From positions 69,501 to 133,500 of the forward strand of contig JANCRA010000120.1 in the NCBI GenBank assembly GCA_024362935.1: DNA of 64,000 nucleotides, read 5' to 3'. Made by a program: the position numbers and the translations under genes. Shown here in pieces: positions 7,455 to 21,003 of the stretch (position 1 is its first letter; the number at the start of each line of letters is the position of its first letter). The stretch is from Setophaga petechia. Taxonomy: Eukaryota > Chordata > Aves > Passeriformes > Parulidae. The notes beneath the pieces were generated by a model. The model was not told where the DNA came from and ran no database searches. It saw only the letters and a program-made list of their open reading frames with translations.

Positions 7455-10357
7455 AACACAATGCAGCCCTCTGTGCAACTTCTAGAACACGATAGGAGAT
7501 GTTTAGTGAGCAAGAAGGTTTTCTCCTTGCGAGATATAGTGAAAAAGCTATTTGCTTATATGTAGGTGACAAGAAACACTTACTGCAGTGCACTGAACAG
7601 CTAACTGCTACACAGGACTGCGATTGTGTTAGCAGCCTGCAAAGTGCTAGAAAACAGTACTTTCCCACTCTCTTGCCTTTCCCTTCACATTAATACTTGA
7701 AAGGAAGGCGTCTTAGACAACTTTCTTTTACTTTTTGCAAAACACATTGCAGTCCTCTGTGCAACTTCTAGAGCACGATAGGAGATGTTTAGTGAGAGGA
7801 AGGTTTTCTCCTGGCGAGACAGAGTGAAAAAGCTATTTGCTCAGATGTAGGTGACAAGAAACACTTACTGCAGTGCACTGAAAAGCTTACTGCTACACAG
7901 CACTGCGATTGTGTTAGCAGCCTGCAAAGTGCTAGAAAACAGTACTTTCCCACTCTCTTGCCTTTCCCTTCACATTAATACTTGAAAGGAAGGCGTCTTA
8001 GACAACTTTCTTTTACATTTTGCAAAACACACTGCAGCCCTCTGTACAACTTCTACAACACGATGGAAGTTGTTTAGTGAGCATGAAGGTTTTCTCCTTG
8101 CGAGACATAGTGAAAAAGCTATTTGCTTAGATGTAGGTGACAAGAAACACTTACTGCAGTGCACTGAAAAGCTAATTGCTACACAGAACTGGGATTGTGT
8201 TAGCAGCTTGCAAAGTGCTAGAAAACAGTACTTTCCCACTCTCTTGCCTTTCCCTTCACATTAATACTAGAAAGGAAGGCGTCTTAGACAACTTTGTTTT
8301 TCTTGCTGCAAAACACACTGCAGCCCTCTGTGCAACTTCTAGAACACGACAGGAAATGTTTAGTGAGCAGGAAGGTTTTCTCCTTGCGAGACATAGTGAA
8401 AAAGCTTTTTGCTTAGATATAGGTGACAAGAAACACTTACTGCAGTGCACTGAACAGCTAATTGCTACACAGCACTGGGATTGTGTTAGCAGCCTGCAAA
8501 GTGCTAGAAAACAGTACTTTCCCACTCTCTTGCCTTTCCCTTCACATTAATACTTGAAAGGAAGGCATCTTAGACAACTTTCTTTTTCTTGTGTCAAAAA
8601 ACTCTGCGGCCCTCTCTGCAACATCTGCAACACGATGGAAGTGGTTTAGTGAGCAGGAAGGTTTTCTCCTTGCGAGACATAGTGAAAAAGCTATTTGCTT
8701 AGATGTAGGTGACAAGAAACACTTACTGCAGTGCACTGAAAAGGTAATTGCTACACAGAACTGGGATTGTGTTAGCAGCTTGCAAAGTGCTAGAAAACAG
8801 TACTTTCCAACTCTCTTGCCTTTCCCTTCACATTAATACTTGAAAGGAAGGCGTCTTAGACAACTTTCTTTTTCTTGTTACAGAACACAATGCAGCCCTC
8901 TGTGCAACTTCTAGAACACGATAGGAGATGTTTAGTGAGCAAGAAGGTTTTCTCCTTGCGAGATTTAGTGAAAAAGCTATTTGCTTAGATGTAGGTGACA
9001 AGAAACACTTACTGCAGTGCACTGAACAGCTAACTGCTACACAGGACTGCGATTGTGTTAGCAGCCTGCAAAGTGCTAGAAAACAGTACTTTCCCACTCT
9101 CTTGCCTTTCCCTTCACATTAATACTTGAAAGGAAGGCGTCTTAGACAACTTTCTTTTATATTTTGCAAAACACACTGCAGCCCTCTGTGCAACTTCTAC
9201 AACACGATGGAAGTTGCTTAGTGAGCAGCAACGTTTTCCCCTTGCGAGACAAAGTGAAAAAGCTATTTGCTCAGATGTAGGTATCAAGAAACACTTACTG
9301 CCGTGCACTGACAAGCTAATTGATACACAGCACTGCGATTGTGTTAGCAGCTTGCAAAGTGCTAGAAAACAGTACTTTCCCACTCTCTTGCCTTTCCCTA
9401 CACATTATTACTTGAAAGGAAGGCGTCTTAGACAACTTTCTTTTTCTTGTTACAGAACACACTGCAGCCCTCTGTGCAACTTCTAGAACACGATAGGAGA
9501 TGTTTAGTGAGCAGGAAGGTTTTCTCCTTGCGAGACAGAGTGAAAAAGCTATTTGCTTAGATGTAGGTGACAAGAAACACTTACTGCAGTGCAGTGACAA
9601 GTTAATTGGTACACAGCACTGGGATTGTGTTAGCAGCTCTCAAAGTGATAGAAAACAGTACTTTCCCACTCTCTTGCCTTTCCCTTCACATTAATACTTG
9701 AAAGGACGGCGTCTTAGACAACTTTCTTTTTCTTGTTGCAAAAAACTCTGCAGCCCTCTGTGCAACTTCTACAACACGATAGGAGATGTTTAGTGAGGAG
9801 GAACATTTTCTCCTTGCGAGACATAATGGAAAAGCTATTTGCTTAGATGTAGGTGACAGGAAATACTTACATCAGTGCACTGACAAGCTAATTGCTACAC
9901 AGCACTGGGATTGTCTAAGCAGCTTACAATCGGATAGAAAACAGTACTTTCCCACTCTCTTGCCTTTCCATTCACATTAATACTTGAAAGGAACGCGTCT
10001 TAGACAACTTTCTTTTTCTTCCTGGAAAACACACTGCAGCCCTCTGTGCAACGTGTACAGCACGATGGAAGTTGTTTAATGAGCAGGAACGTTTTCTCCT
10101 TGCGAGACATAGTGAAAAAGCTATTTGCTTAGATGTAGGTAACAAGAAACACTTACGGCAGTGCACTGACAAGCTAATTGCCACACAGCACTGGGATTGT
10201 GTAAGCAGCATGCAAAGTGATAGAAAAAAGTACTTTCCCACTCTCTTGCCTTTCCATTCACATCATAACTTGAAAGGAAGGCGTCTTAGACAACTTTGTT
10301 TTTCTTGTTGTAAAACACTTTGCAGCCAACTGTTCAACATCTACATGACGATGGAAG

Positions 10358-10552
10358 TTGTTTAGTGAGCAGGAAGGTTTTCTCCTTGCGAGACATAGTG
10401 AAAAAGCTATTTGCTTAGATGTAGGTGACAAGAAACACTTACTGCAGTGCACGGAAAAGCTAATTGCTACACAGCACTGGGATTGTGTTAGCAGCTTGCA
10501 AAGTGATAGAAAACAGTACTTGCCCACTCTCTTGCCTTTCCCTTCACATTAA
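10358..10552 (+). other. Representative per-monomer plus-strand frame (not judged a gene)
   Basis: Most monomers contain a 64-codon frame like this one, beginning MFSEQE, with EKAICLD, LLQCT and DCVSSLQ in the middle and PFPSH before TAA. It is not a believable gene. Many copies start with TTG (gaagttgttt) instead of ATG, the 286-bp period shifts frame from unit to unit, and subtype marks change residues freely (KAI/KAF, DVG/DIG, TEK/TEQ, HWD/NWD/DCD). The overlapping minus-strand 89-codon frame starts at GTG in every copy I checked. Confidence 0.6.
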
Positions 10553-13500
10553 TACTTGAAAGGAAGGCGTCATAGACAACTTTCTTTTACTTGTTTCAAA
10601 ACACTCTGCAGCCCTCTGTGCAACTTCTACAACACGATAGGAGATGTTTAGTGAGCAGGAAGGTTTTCTCCTTGTGAAACATAGTGAAAAAGCTATTTGC
10701 TTAGATGTAGGTGACCAGAAACACTTACTGCAGTGCACTGACAAGCTAATTGCTACACAGCACTGCGATTGTGTTAGCAGCTTACAATCGGATAGAAAAC
10801 AGTATTTTCCCACTCTCTTGCCTTTCCCTTCACATTAATACTTGAAAGGAAGGCGTCTTAGACAACTTTCTTTTTCTTGTTGCAAAAAACTCTGCAGCCC
10901 TCTGTGCAACCCCTAGAACACGATAGGAGATGTTTAGTGAGCAGGAAGGTTTTCTCCTTGCGATACATAGTGAAAAAGCTATTTGCTTAGATGTAGGTAA
11001 CAAGAAACACTTACTGCAGTGCAGTGACAAGCTAATTGCTACACAGCACTGGGATGGTGTAAGCAGCTTGCAAAGTGATAGAAAACAGTACTTTCCCACT
11101 CTCTTGCCTTTCCATTTACATCATAACTTGAAAGGAAGGCGTCTTAGACAACTTTCTTTTTCTTGCTGCAAAACACACTGCAGCCCTCTGTGCAACTTCT
11201 AGAACACGATAGGAGATACTTAGTGAGCAGGAAGGTTTTCTCCTTGCGAGACATACTGAAAAAGTTTTTTCCTTTATATAGGTGACAAGAAACACTTACT
11301 GCAGTGCACTGAAAAGCTAATTGCTACACAACACTGGGATGGTGGAAACAGCTTTCAAAACGATAGAAAACAGTACCTTTCCACTCTCTCGCCTTTTCCA
11401 TTCACATTAATAGTTGAAAGGAAGGCGTCTTAGACAACTTTCTTTTTCTTGTTGCAAAACACTCTGCAGCCCTCTTTTCAACCCATAGAACACGATCACA
11501 GATGTTTAGTGAGGAGGAAAGTTTTCTCCTTGCGAGACATAGTGAAAAAGCTATTTGCTTAGATGTAGGTGACAAGAAACACTTACTGCAGTGCAGTGAA
11601 AAGCTAATTGCTACACAGCGCTGGGATTGTGTTAGCAGCTTGCAAAATGATAGAAGACAGTACTTTCCCACTCTCTTGCCTTTCCATTCACGTTAATACT
11701 TGAAAGGAAGGCGTCTTAGACAACTTTCTTTTTCTTGTTACAAAACACTTTGCAGCCCTCTGTGCAACTTCTAGAACACGATAGGAGATGTTTAGTTAGC
11801 AGGAAGGTTTTCTCGTTGCGAGACATAGTGAAAAAGCAATTGGCTTAGATGTAGGTAACACGAAACAGTTACTGCAGTACACTGACAAGCTAATTGCTAC
11901 ACAGCACTGGGATTGTGTTAGCAGCTTGCAAAGTGCTAGAAAACAGTACTTTCCCACTCTCTTGCCTTTCCTTTCACATTAATACTTGAAAGGAAGGCGT
12001 CTTAGACAACTTTCTTTTTCTTGCTGCAAAACACACTGCAGCCCTCCGTGCAACCCCTAGAACACGACAGGAGATGATCAGTGAGCAGCAACGTTTTCTC
12101 CTTGCGAGACATAGTGAAAAAGCTATTTGCTTAGATATAGGTAACAAGAAACACTTACTGCAGTGTACTGAAAAGCTAATTGCTACACAGCACTGGGATT
12201 GTGTTAGCAGCTTGCAAAGTGCTAGAAAACAGTACTTTCCCACTCTCTTGCCTTTCCCTTCACATTAATACTTGAAAGGAAGGCGTCTTAGACAACTTTC
12301 TTTTTCTTGTTGCAAAATCCTCTGCAGCCCTCTGTGCAACTTCTACAACATGATGGAAATTGGTTAGTGAGCAGGAAGGTTTTCTCCTTGCGAGACATAG
12401 TGAAAAAGCTATTTGCTTAGATGTAGGTAACAAGAAACAATTACTGCAGAGCAGTGTGAAGCTAATTGCTACACAGCACTGGGATTGTGTTAGCAGCTTC
12501 CAAAGTGATAGAAAACAGTACTTTCTCACTCTCTTGCCTTTCAATTCACATTAATACTTGAAAGGAAGGCGTCTTAGACAACTTTCTTTTTCTTGTGTCA
12601 AAAAACTCTGCAGCCCTCTCTGCAACCCCTAGAAAACGGTTGGAGATGTTTAGTGAGCAGGAAGGTTTTCTCCTTGCATTACATATTGAAAAAGCTATTT
12701 GCTTAGATGTAGGTAACAAGAAACACTTACTGCAGTGCAGTGACAAGCTAATTGCTACACAGCACTGGGATTGTGTAAGCAGCTTGCAAAGTGCTAGAAA
12801 AGAGTACTTTCCCACTCTCTTGCCTTTCCCTTCACATTAATACTTGAAAGGAAGGCGTCTTAGACAACTTTCTTCTTCTTGTTACAAAACCCTCTGCAGC
12901 CCTCTGTGCAACTTCTACAACATGATGGAAAGTGGTTAGTGAGCAGGAAGGTTTTCTCGTTGCGAGACATAGTGAAAAAGCTATTTGCTTAGATGTAGGT
13001 GACAAGAAACACTTACTGCAGTGCACAGAAAAGGTAATCGCTACACAACACTGGGATTGTGTAAGCAGCTTGCAAAGTGCTAGAAAACAGTACTTTCCCA
13101 CTCTCTTGCCTTTCCCTTCACATTAATACTTGAAAGGAAGGCATCATAGACAACTTTCTTTTTCTTGTGTCAAAAAACTCTGCAGCCCTCTCTGCAACAT
13201 CTGCAACACGATGGAAGTGGTTTACTGAGCAGGAAGGTTTTCTCCTTGCGAGACATAGTGAAAAAGCTATTTGCTTAGATGTAGGTGACAAGAAACACTT
13301 ACTGCAGTGCACTGAAAAGCTAACTGCTACACAGAACTGGGATTGTGTTAGCAGCTTGCAAAGTGCTAGAAAACAGTACTTTCCCACTCTCTTGCCATTC
13401 CCTTCACATTAATACTTGAAAGGAAGGCGTCTTAGACAACTTTCTTTTTCTTGTTACAGAACACACTGCAGCCCTCTGTGCAACTTCTAGAACACGATAG

Positions 13501-15414
13501 GAGATGTTTAGTGAGCAAGAAGGTTTTCTCCTTGCGAGATATAGTGAAAAAGCTATTTGCTTAGATGTAGGTGACAAGAAACACTTACTGCAGTGCACTG
13601 AACAGCTAACTGCTACACAGGACTGCGATTGTGTTAGCAGCCTGCAAAGTGCTAGAAAACAGTACTTTCCCACTCTCTTGCCTTTCCCTTCACATTAATA
13701 CTTGAAAGGAAGGCGTCTTAGACGACTTTCTTTTATATTTTGCAAAACACACTGCAGCCCTCTGTGCAACTTCTACAACACGATGGAAGTTGTTTAGTGA
13801 GCAGCAACGTTTTCCCCTTGCGAGACAAAGTGAAAAAGCTATTTGCTCAGATGTAGGTATCAAGAAACACTTACTGCCGTGCACTGACAAGCTAATTGCT
13901 ACACAGCACTGCGATTGTGTTAGCAGCTTGCAAAGTGCTAGAAAACAGTACTTTCCCACTCTCTTGCCTTTCCCTACACATTAATACTTGAAAGGAAGGC
14001 GTCTTAGACAACTTTCTTTTTCTTGTTACAGAACACACTGCAGCCCTCTGTGCAACTTCTAGAACACGATAGGAGATGTTTAGTGAGCAGGAAGGTTTTC
14101 TCCTTGCGAGACAGAGTGAAAAAGCTATTTGCTTAGATGTAGGTGACAAGAAACACTTACTGCAGTGCAGTGACAAGTTAATTGGTACACAGCACTGGGA
14201 TTGTGTTAGCAGCTCTCAAAGTGAGAGAAAACAGTACTTTCCCACTCTCTTGCCTTTCCCTTCACATTAATACTTGAAAGGAAGGCATCTTAGACAACTT
14301 TCTTTTTCTTGGGTCAAAAAACTCTGCAGCCCTCTCTGCAACATCTACAACACGATGGAAGTTGTTTAGTGAGCAGGAAGGTTTTCTCCTTGCGAGACAT
14401 AGTGAAAATGCTATTTGCTTAGATGTAGGTGACAAGAAACACTTACTGCAGTGCACTGAAAAGCTAACTGCTACACAGCACTGCGATTGTGTTAGCAGCT
14501 TGCAAAGTGCTAGAAAACAGTACTTTCCCACTCTCTTGCCTTTCCCTTCACATTAATACTTGAAAGGAAGGCGTCTCAGAAAACTTTCTTTTACATTTTG
14601 CAAAACACACTGCAGCCCTCTGTGCAACTTCTACAACACGATGGAAGTTGTTTAGTGAGCAGCAACGTTTTCCCCTTGCGAGACAAAGTGAAAAAGCTAT
14701 TTGCTCAGATGTAGGTATCAAGAAACACTTACTGCCGTGCACTGACAAGCTAATTGCTACACAGCACTGGGATTGTGTTAGCAGCTTGCAAAGTGCTAGA
14801 AAACAGTACTTTCCCACTCTCTTGCCTTTCCCTTCACATTAATACCTGAAAGGAAGGCGTCTTAGACAACTTTCTTTTTCTTGTTACAGAACACACTGCA
14901 GCCCTCTGTGCAACTTCTAGAACACGATAGGAGATTTTTAGTGAGCAAGAAGGTTTTCTCCTTGCGAGACATAGTGAAAAAGCTATTTGCTTAGATGTAG
15001 GTGACTAGAAACACTTACTGCAGTGCACTGAAAAGCTAACTGCTACACAGCACTGCGATTGTGTTAGCAGCCTGCAAAGTGCTAGAAAACAGTACTTTCC
15101 CACTCTCTTGCCTTTCCATTCACATTAATACTTGAAAGGAAGGCGTCTTAGACAACTTTCTTTTTCTTGTTAGAGAACACTCTGAAGCCCTCTGTGCAAC
15201 ATCTACAACACGATGGAAGTTGTTTAGTGAGCAGGAAGGTTTTCTCCTTGCGAGACATAGTGAAAAAGCTATTTGCATAGATGTAGGTGACAAGAAACAC
15301 GTACTGCAATGCAGTGGCAAGTCAATTGGTACACAGCACTGGGATTGTGTTAGCAGCTCTCAAAGTGATAGAAAATAGTACTTTCCCACTCTCTTGCCTT
15401 TCCCTTCGCATTAA

Positions 15415-16918
15415 TACTTGAAAGGAAGGCGTCTTAGACAACTTTCTTTTTCTTGCTGCAAAACATTCTGCAGCCCTCTGTGCAACCTGTACATCACGAT
15501 GGAAGTTGTTTAATGAGCAGGAACATTTTCTCCTAGTGAGAGATAGTGAAAAAGCTTTTTGCTTAGATGTAGGTTACCACAGGCAGTTACTGCAGTGCAC
15601 TGCAAAGCTAATAGATGCACAACACTGGGATTGTTTGCCCAGCTTGCAAAGTGATAGAAAACAGTACCTTTCCACTCTTCCTGCCTTTTCCATGCACATT
15701 ACTATTCGAATGGAAAGAATTTTAGACAACTTTCTTTGGCTTCTTGCAAAACACTCTGCACACCTGCCTGCAATCTCTAGAAGTCGATGGGAGATATTTT
15801 CTGAACTGGCTCAGTTTCTCTTTGCAAGACATGGGGAAAAAGCAATTTGCTTCGATATAGGTGAAAAGAGGCACCTACTACAGTGCACTGCAAGCTAATT
15901 GCTGCACAACACGCAGATTGTGTAAGCAGGTTGCAAACTGATAGAAAACAGTACCTCTCCCTTCTCCTGCCTTTTCTATTCACATTTCTATTTGAATGCA
16001 AGGCGTTTTAGACAACTTTCTTTTGCTTCTTGCAAAACACTCTGCACACCTGCCTGCAATCTCTAGAACTCGATGGGAGATGTTTTCTGAACTGGCTCAG
16101 TTTCTCCTTGCGAGACATGGGGAAAAAGCAATTTGCTTAGATGCAGGTGAAAAGAGGCACCTACTACAGTGCACTGAAAAACTAATTGCTGCACAACTCT
16201 GGGATTGTGTAAGCAGCTTACAAACAGATAGAAAACAGCACCTTTCCACTCTCCTGCCTTTTCCATTCGCATTACTATTCGAATGGCAGCAGTTTTGGAC
16301 AACTTTCTTTTGCTTCTTGCAAAACACTCTGCACACCTCCGTGCAACTTCTAGAAAAAATGAGAGTTGTTTTCTGAACTGGTACAGTTTCTCCTGAAGAG
16401 ATATAATGCAAACGCTATTGGCTTAGATGTAGTAACAATAGGCAATTATTACAGTGCACTGCAAAGTCAATCGTAGTAGAACACTGGGATTGTGTGTCCA
16501 GCTTGCAAACTGGTAGAAAACAGTACCTATCCGCTCTCCTGCATTTTCCCTTTCCAGGAACATTCGAATTGATGGCTTTTTTGGACAAGTTACTTTTTCT
16601 TGTTGCAAAACACTCTGCAGAGCTGCCTGCAAGCTCTAGAGCACAATGGGAGGTTTTTTGTGAACAGACACAGTTTCTCCTGGCGAGACATAATGAAAAA
16701 GCTTTTTGCTAAGGTGTAGCCGGCAGGAGACGCTAAAGACCAGGAGACGGAGCACTGTGCCTTTAAGCGCCGCTTCCGGGTGTCTCTCGGCCGTAGCTGT
16801 TCTCCGGAGCACGCCGCGATCGGCGTAACGACACCAGATTCTTCGCGCCAAGAAGCGTCTTCTCCTTCTCCGGGAAACAGAGACTGCGGCAGCTTCTGAA
16901 CGGCGAACTAGGAAGCGG
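15415..16918 (+). repeat. Cassette copy 2
   Basis: M 15415, D1 15703, D2 15989, D3 16275, D4 16562, GC block 16711-16918. It lies 10736 bp after copy 1 and shares copy 1's private marks (gattgtttgccc, gcagagctgcc, gagcacaatggg), so the two belong to one long duplication. The left shoulder at 15129-15414 matches that of copy 1, including aacactctgaagccc. Confidence 0.93.
16711..16918 (+). promoter_or_regulatory. GC-rich, CpG-island-like block, copy 2
   Basis: Same 208-bp block: CTCF-like word 16720-16734, TTTAAG 16762-16767, CTTCCGG 16773-16779, TTCGCGCCAA 16842-16851, donor-like GTAAGC 16936-16941. Private change: ctaggaagcggc for ctacgaagcggc, which removes one CpG. All the motifs named are intact. 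Confidence 0.6.
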
Positions 16919-19900
16919 CACAAAACTGGGATTGGGTAAGCAGCTTTCAAAGTGATAGAAAACAGTACTTTCCCACTCTCTTGCCTTTCCCTTCACATTA
17001 ATACTTGAAAGGAAGGCGTCTTAGACAACTTTCTTTTACTTTTTGCAAAACACACTGCAGTCCTCTGTGCAACTTCTAGAGCACGATAGGAGATGTTTAG
17101 TGAGAGGAAGGTTTTCTCCTGGCGAGACAGAGTGAAAAAGCTATTTGCTCAGATGTAGGTGACAAGAAACACTTACTGCAGTGCACTGAAAAGCTTACTG
17201 CTACACAGCACTAGGATTGTGTTAGCAGCCTGCAAAGTGCTAGAAAACAGTACTTTCCCACTCTCTTGCCTTTCCCTTCACATTAATACTTGAAAGGAAG
17301 GCGTCTTAGACAACTTTATTTACATTTTGCAAAACACACTGCAGCCCTCTGTGCAACTTCTACAACACGATGGAAGTTGTTTAGTGAGCAGGAACGTTTT
17401 CCCCTTGCGAGACAAAGGGAAAAAGCTATTTGCTTAGATGTAGGTGACAAGAAACACTTACTGCCGTGCACTGAAAAGCTAATTGCTACACAGAACTGGG
17501 ATTGTGTTAGCAGCTTGCAAAGTGCTAGAAAACAGTACTTTCCCACTCTCTTGCCTTTCCCTTCACATTAATACTAGAAAGGAAGACGTCTTAGACAACT
17601 TTGTTTTTCTAGCTGCAAAACACACTGCAGCCCTCTGTGCAACTTTTAGAACACGACAGGAAATGTTTAGTGAGCAGGAAGGTTTTCTCCTTGCGAGACA
17701 TAGTGAAAAAGCTTTTTGCTTAGATATAGGTGACAAGAAACACTTACTGCAGTGCACTGAACAGCTAATTGCTACACAGAACTGCGATTTTGTTAGCAGC
17801 TTGCAAAGTGCTAGAAAACAGTACTTTCCCACTCTCTTGCCTTTCCCTTCACATTAATACTTGAAAGGAAGGCGTCTTAGACAACTTTCTTTTTCTTGCT
17901 GCAAAACACACTGCAGCCCTCTGTGCAACTTCTAGAACACGATAGGAGATGTTTAGTGAGCAAGAAGGTGTTCTCCTTGCGAGACATAGTGAAAAAGCTT
18001 TTTGCTTAGATGTAGGTGACAAGAAACACTTACTGCAGTGCACTGAACAGCTAACTGCTACACAGCACTGGGATTGTGTTAGCAGCCTGCAAAGTGCTAG
18101 AAAACAGTACTTTCCCACTCTCTTGCCTTTCCCTTCACATTAATACTTGAAAGGAAGGCATCTTAGACAACTTTCTTTTTCTTGTGTCAAAAAACTCTGC
18201 GGCCCTCTCTGCAACATCTGCAACACGATGGAAGTGGTTTAGTGAGCAGGAAGGTTTTCTCCTTGCGAGACATAGTGAAAAAGCTATTTGCTTAGATGTA
18301 GGTGACAAGAAACACTTACTGCAGTGCACTGAAAAGGTAATTGCTACACAGAACTGGGATTGTGTTAGCAGCTTGCAAAGTGCTAGAAAACAGTACTTTC
18401 CCACTCTCTTGCCTTTCCCTTCACATTAATACTTGAAAGGAAGGCGTCTTAGACAACTTTCTTTTTCTTGTTACAGAACACACTGCAGCCCTCTGTGCAA
18501 CTTCTAGAACACGATAGGAGATGTTTAGTGAGCAGGAAGGTTTTCTCCTTGCGAGACAGAGTGAAAAAGCTATTTGCTTAGATGTAGGCGACAAGAAACA
18601 CTTACTGCAGTGCAGTGACAAGTTAATTGGTACACAGCACTGGGATTGTGTTAGCAGCTCTCAAAGTGCTAGTAAACAGTACTTTCCCACTCTCTTGCCT
18701 TTCCTTTCACATTAATACTTGAAAGGAAGGCGTCTTAGACAACTTTCTTTTTCTTGCTGCAAAACACACTGCAGCCCTCTGTGCAACTTCTAGAACACGA
18801 TAGGAAATGTTTAGTGAGCAAGAAGGTTTTCTCCTTGCTAGACAGAGTGATAAAGCTATTTGCTTAGATGTAGGTGACAAGAAACACTTACTGCAGTGCA
18901 CTGAAAAGCTAACTGCTACACAGCACTGCGATTGTGTTAGCAGCCTGCAAAGTGCTAGAAAACAGTACTTTCCCACTCTCTTGCCTTTCCCTTCACATTA
19001 ATACTTGAAAGGAAGGCATCTTAGACAACTTTCTTTTATATTTTGCAAAACACACTGCAGCCCTCTGTGCAACTTCTACAACACGATGGAAGTTGTTTAG
19101 TGAGCAGCAACGTTTTCCCCTTGCGAGACAAAGTGAAAACGCTATTTGCTCAGATGTAGGTATCAAGAAACACTTACTGCCGTGCACTGACAACCTAATT
19201 GCTACACAGCACTGCGATTGTGTTAGCAGCTTGCAAAGTGCTAGAAAACAGTACTTTCCCACTCTCTTGCCTTTCCCTTCACATTAATACTTGAAAGGAA
19301 GGTGTCTTAGACAACTTTCTTTTTCTTGTGTCAAAAAACTCTGCAGCCCTCTCTGCAACATCTACAACACGATGGAAGTTGTTTAGTGAGCAGGAAGGTT
19401 TTCTCCTTGCGAGACATAGTGAAAAAGCTATTTGCTTAGATGTAGGTGACAAGAAACACTTACTGCAGTGCACTGAAAAGCTAACTGCTACACAGCACTG
19501 CGATTGTGTTAGCAGCCTGCAAAGTGCTAGAAAACAGTACTTTCCCACTCTCTTGCCTTTCCCTTCACATTAATACTTGAAAGGAGGGCGTCTTAGACAA
19601 CTTTCTTTTACATTTTGCAAAACACACTGCAGCCCTTTGTGCAACTTCTACAACACGATGGAAGTTGTTTAGTGAGCAGCAACGTTTTCCCCTTGCGAGG
19701 CAAAGTGAAAAAGCTATTTGCTCAGATGTAGGTATCAAGAAACACTTACGGCCATGCACTGACAAGCTAATTGCTACAGAGCACTGGGATTGTGTTAGCA
19801 GCTTGCAAAATGCTAGAAAACAGTACTTTCCCACTCTCTTGCCTTTCCCTTCACATTAATACTTGAAAGGAAGGCGTCTTAGACAACTTTCTTTTTCTTG

Positions 19901-21003
19901 CTGCAAAACACACTGCAGCCCTCTGTGCAACTTCTAGAACACGATAGGAAATGTTTAGTGAGCAGGAAGGTTTTCTCCTTGCGAGACATAGTGAAAAAGC
20001 TTTTTGCTTAGATGTAGGTGACAAGAAACACTTACTGCAGTGCACTGAACAGCTAATTGCTACACAGAACTGCGATTGTGTTAGCAGCTTGCAAAGTGCT
20101 AGAAAACAGTACTTTCCCACTCTCTTGCCTTTCCCTTCACATTAATACTTGAAAGGAAGGCGTCTTAGACAACTTTCTTTTTCTTGTTACAGAACACACT
20201 GCAGCACTCTGTGCAACTTCTAGAACACGATAGGAAATGTTTAGTGAGCCGGAAGGTTTTCTCCTTGCGAGACATAGTGAAAAAGCTATTTGCTTAGATG
20301 CAGGTGACAAGAAAGCCTTACTGCAGTGCAGTGACAAGTTAATTGGTACACAGCACTGCGACTGTGTTAGCAGCTCTCAAAGTGCTAGTAAACAGTACTT
20401 TCCCACTCTCTTGCCTTTCCTTTCACATTAATACTTGAAAGGAAGGCGTCTTAGACAACTTTCTTTTTCTTGCTGCAAAACACAGTGCAGCCCTCTGTGC
20501 AACTTCTAGAACACGATAGGAAATTTTTAGTGAGCAAGAAGGTTTTCTCCTTGCGAGACAGAGTGATAAAGCTATTTGCTTAGATGTAGGTGACAAGAAA
20601 CACTTACTGCAGTGCACTGAAAAGCTAACTGCTACACAGCACTGCGATTGTGTTAGCAGCCTGCAAAGTGCTAGAAAACAGTACTTTCCCACTCTCTCGC
20701 CTTTCCATTCACATTAATACTTGAAAGGAAGGCGTCTTAGACAACTTTCTTTTTGTTGTTAGAGAACACACTGCAGCCCTTTGTGCAACTTCTACAACAC
20801 GATGGAAGTTGTTTAGTGAGCAGCAACGTTTTCTCCTTGCGAGACATAGTGAAAAAGCTATTTGCTTAGATGTAGGTGACAAGAAACACGTACTGCAATG
20901 CAGTGGCAAGTCAATTGGTACACAGCACTGGGATTGTGTTAGCAGCTCTCAAAGTGATAGAAAATAGTACTTTCCCACTCTCTTGCCTTTCCCTTCGCAT
21001 TAA
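16919..21003 (+). repeat. Array segment 3: cassette remnant plus 14 monomers
   Basis: The tail is 16919-17001, then 4002 bp (14 x 286 minus 2). Order: Delta 17002, Q-like 17287, X 17572, G 17858, K 18144, R 18430, unclassified 18716, Q 19002, T 19288, Q 19574, unclassified 19860, P 20146, unclassified 20432, hybrid LS 20718. Here X and G are two separate monomers, whereas segment 2 has a single X/G hybrid at the matching place. The last unit joins Q-like marks (gagcagcaacg) to the LS word cgtactgcaatgcag. There is no credible gene. Confidence 0.92.

Larger units (their letters stand above)
6183..15414 (+). repeat. Array segment 2: cassette remnant plus 32 monomers
   Basis: The interrupted monomer's tail (6183-6265) is followed by 9149 bp, which is 32 x 286 minus three 1-bp deletions. 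Order: Delta 6266, a Q-like unit 6551 (one T lost in its pyrimidine tract), an X/G hybrid 6836, K 7122, Y 7408, orphan Delta 7694, H 7979, X 8265, K 8551, F 8837, L 9123, R 9409. Diverse older-looking monomers follow from 9695 to about 13126, then K-like 13127, Y 13413, Q 13699, R 13985, T-like 14271, Q 14557, unclassified 14843 and LS 15129. The stretch from 10451 repeats the start of the window. There is no credible gene. Confidence 0.93.

Noticed and set aside
1..10736. Long exact repeats as evidence of an artificial or wrongly assembled sequence
   Set aside because: Copies differ by scattered substitutions, hybrid monomers and single indels, as expected from unequal exchange. Local collapse or over-expansion still cannot be excluded without reads.
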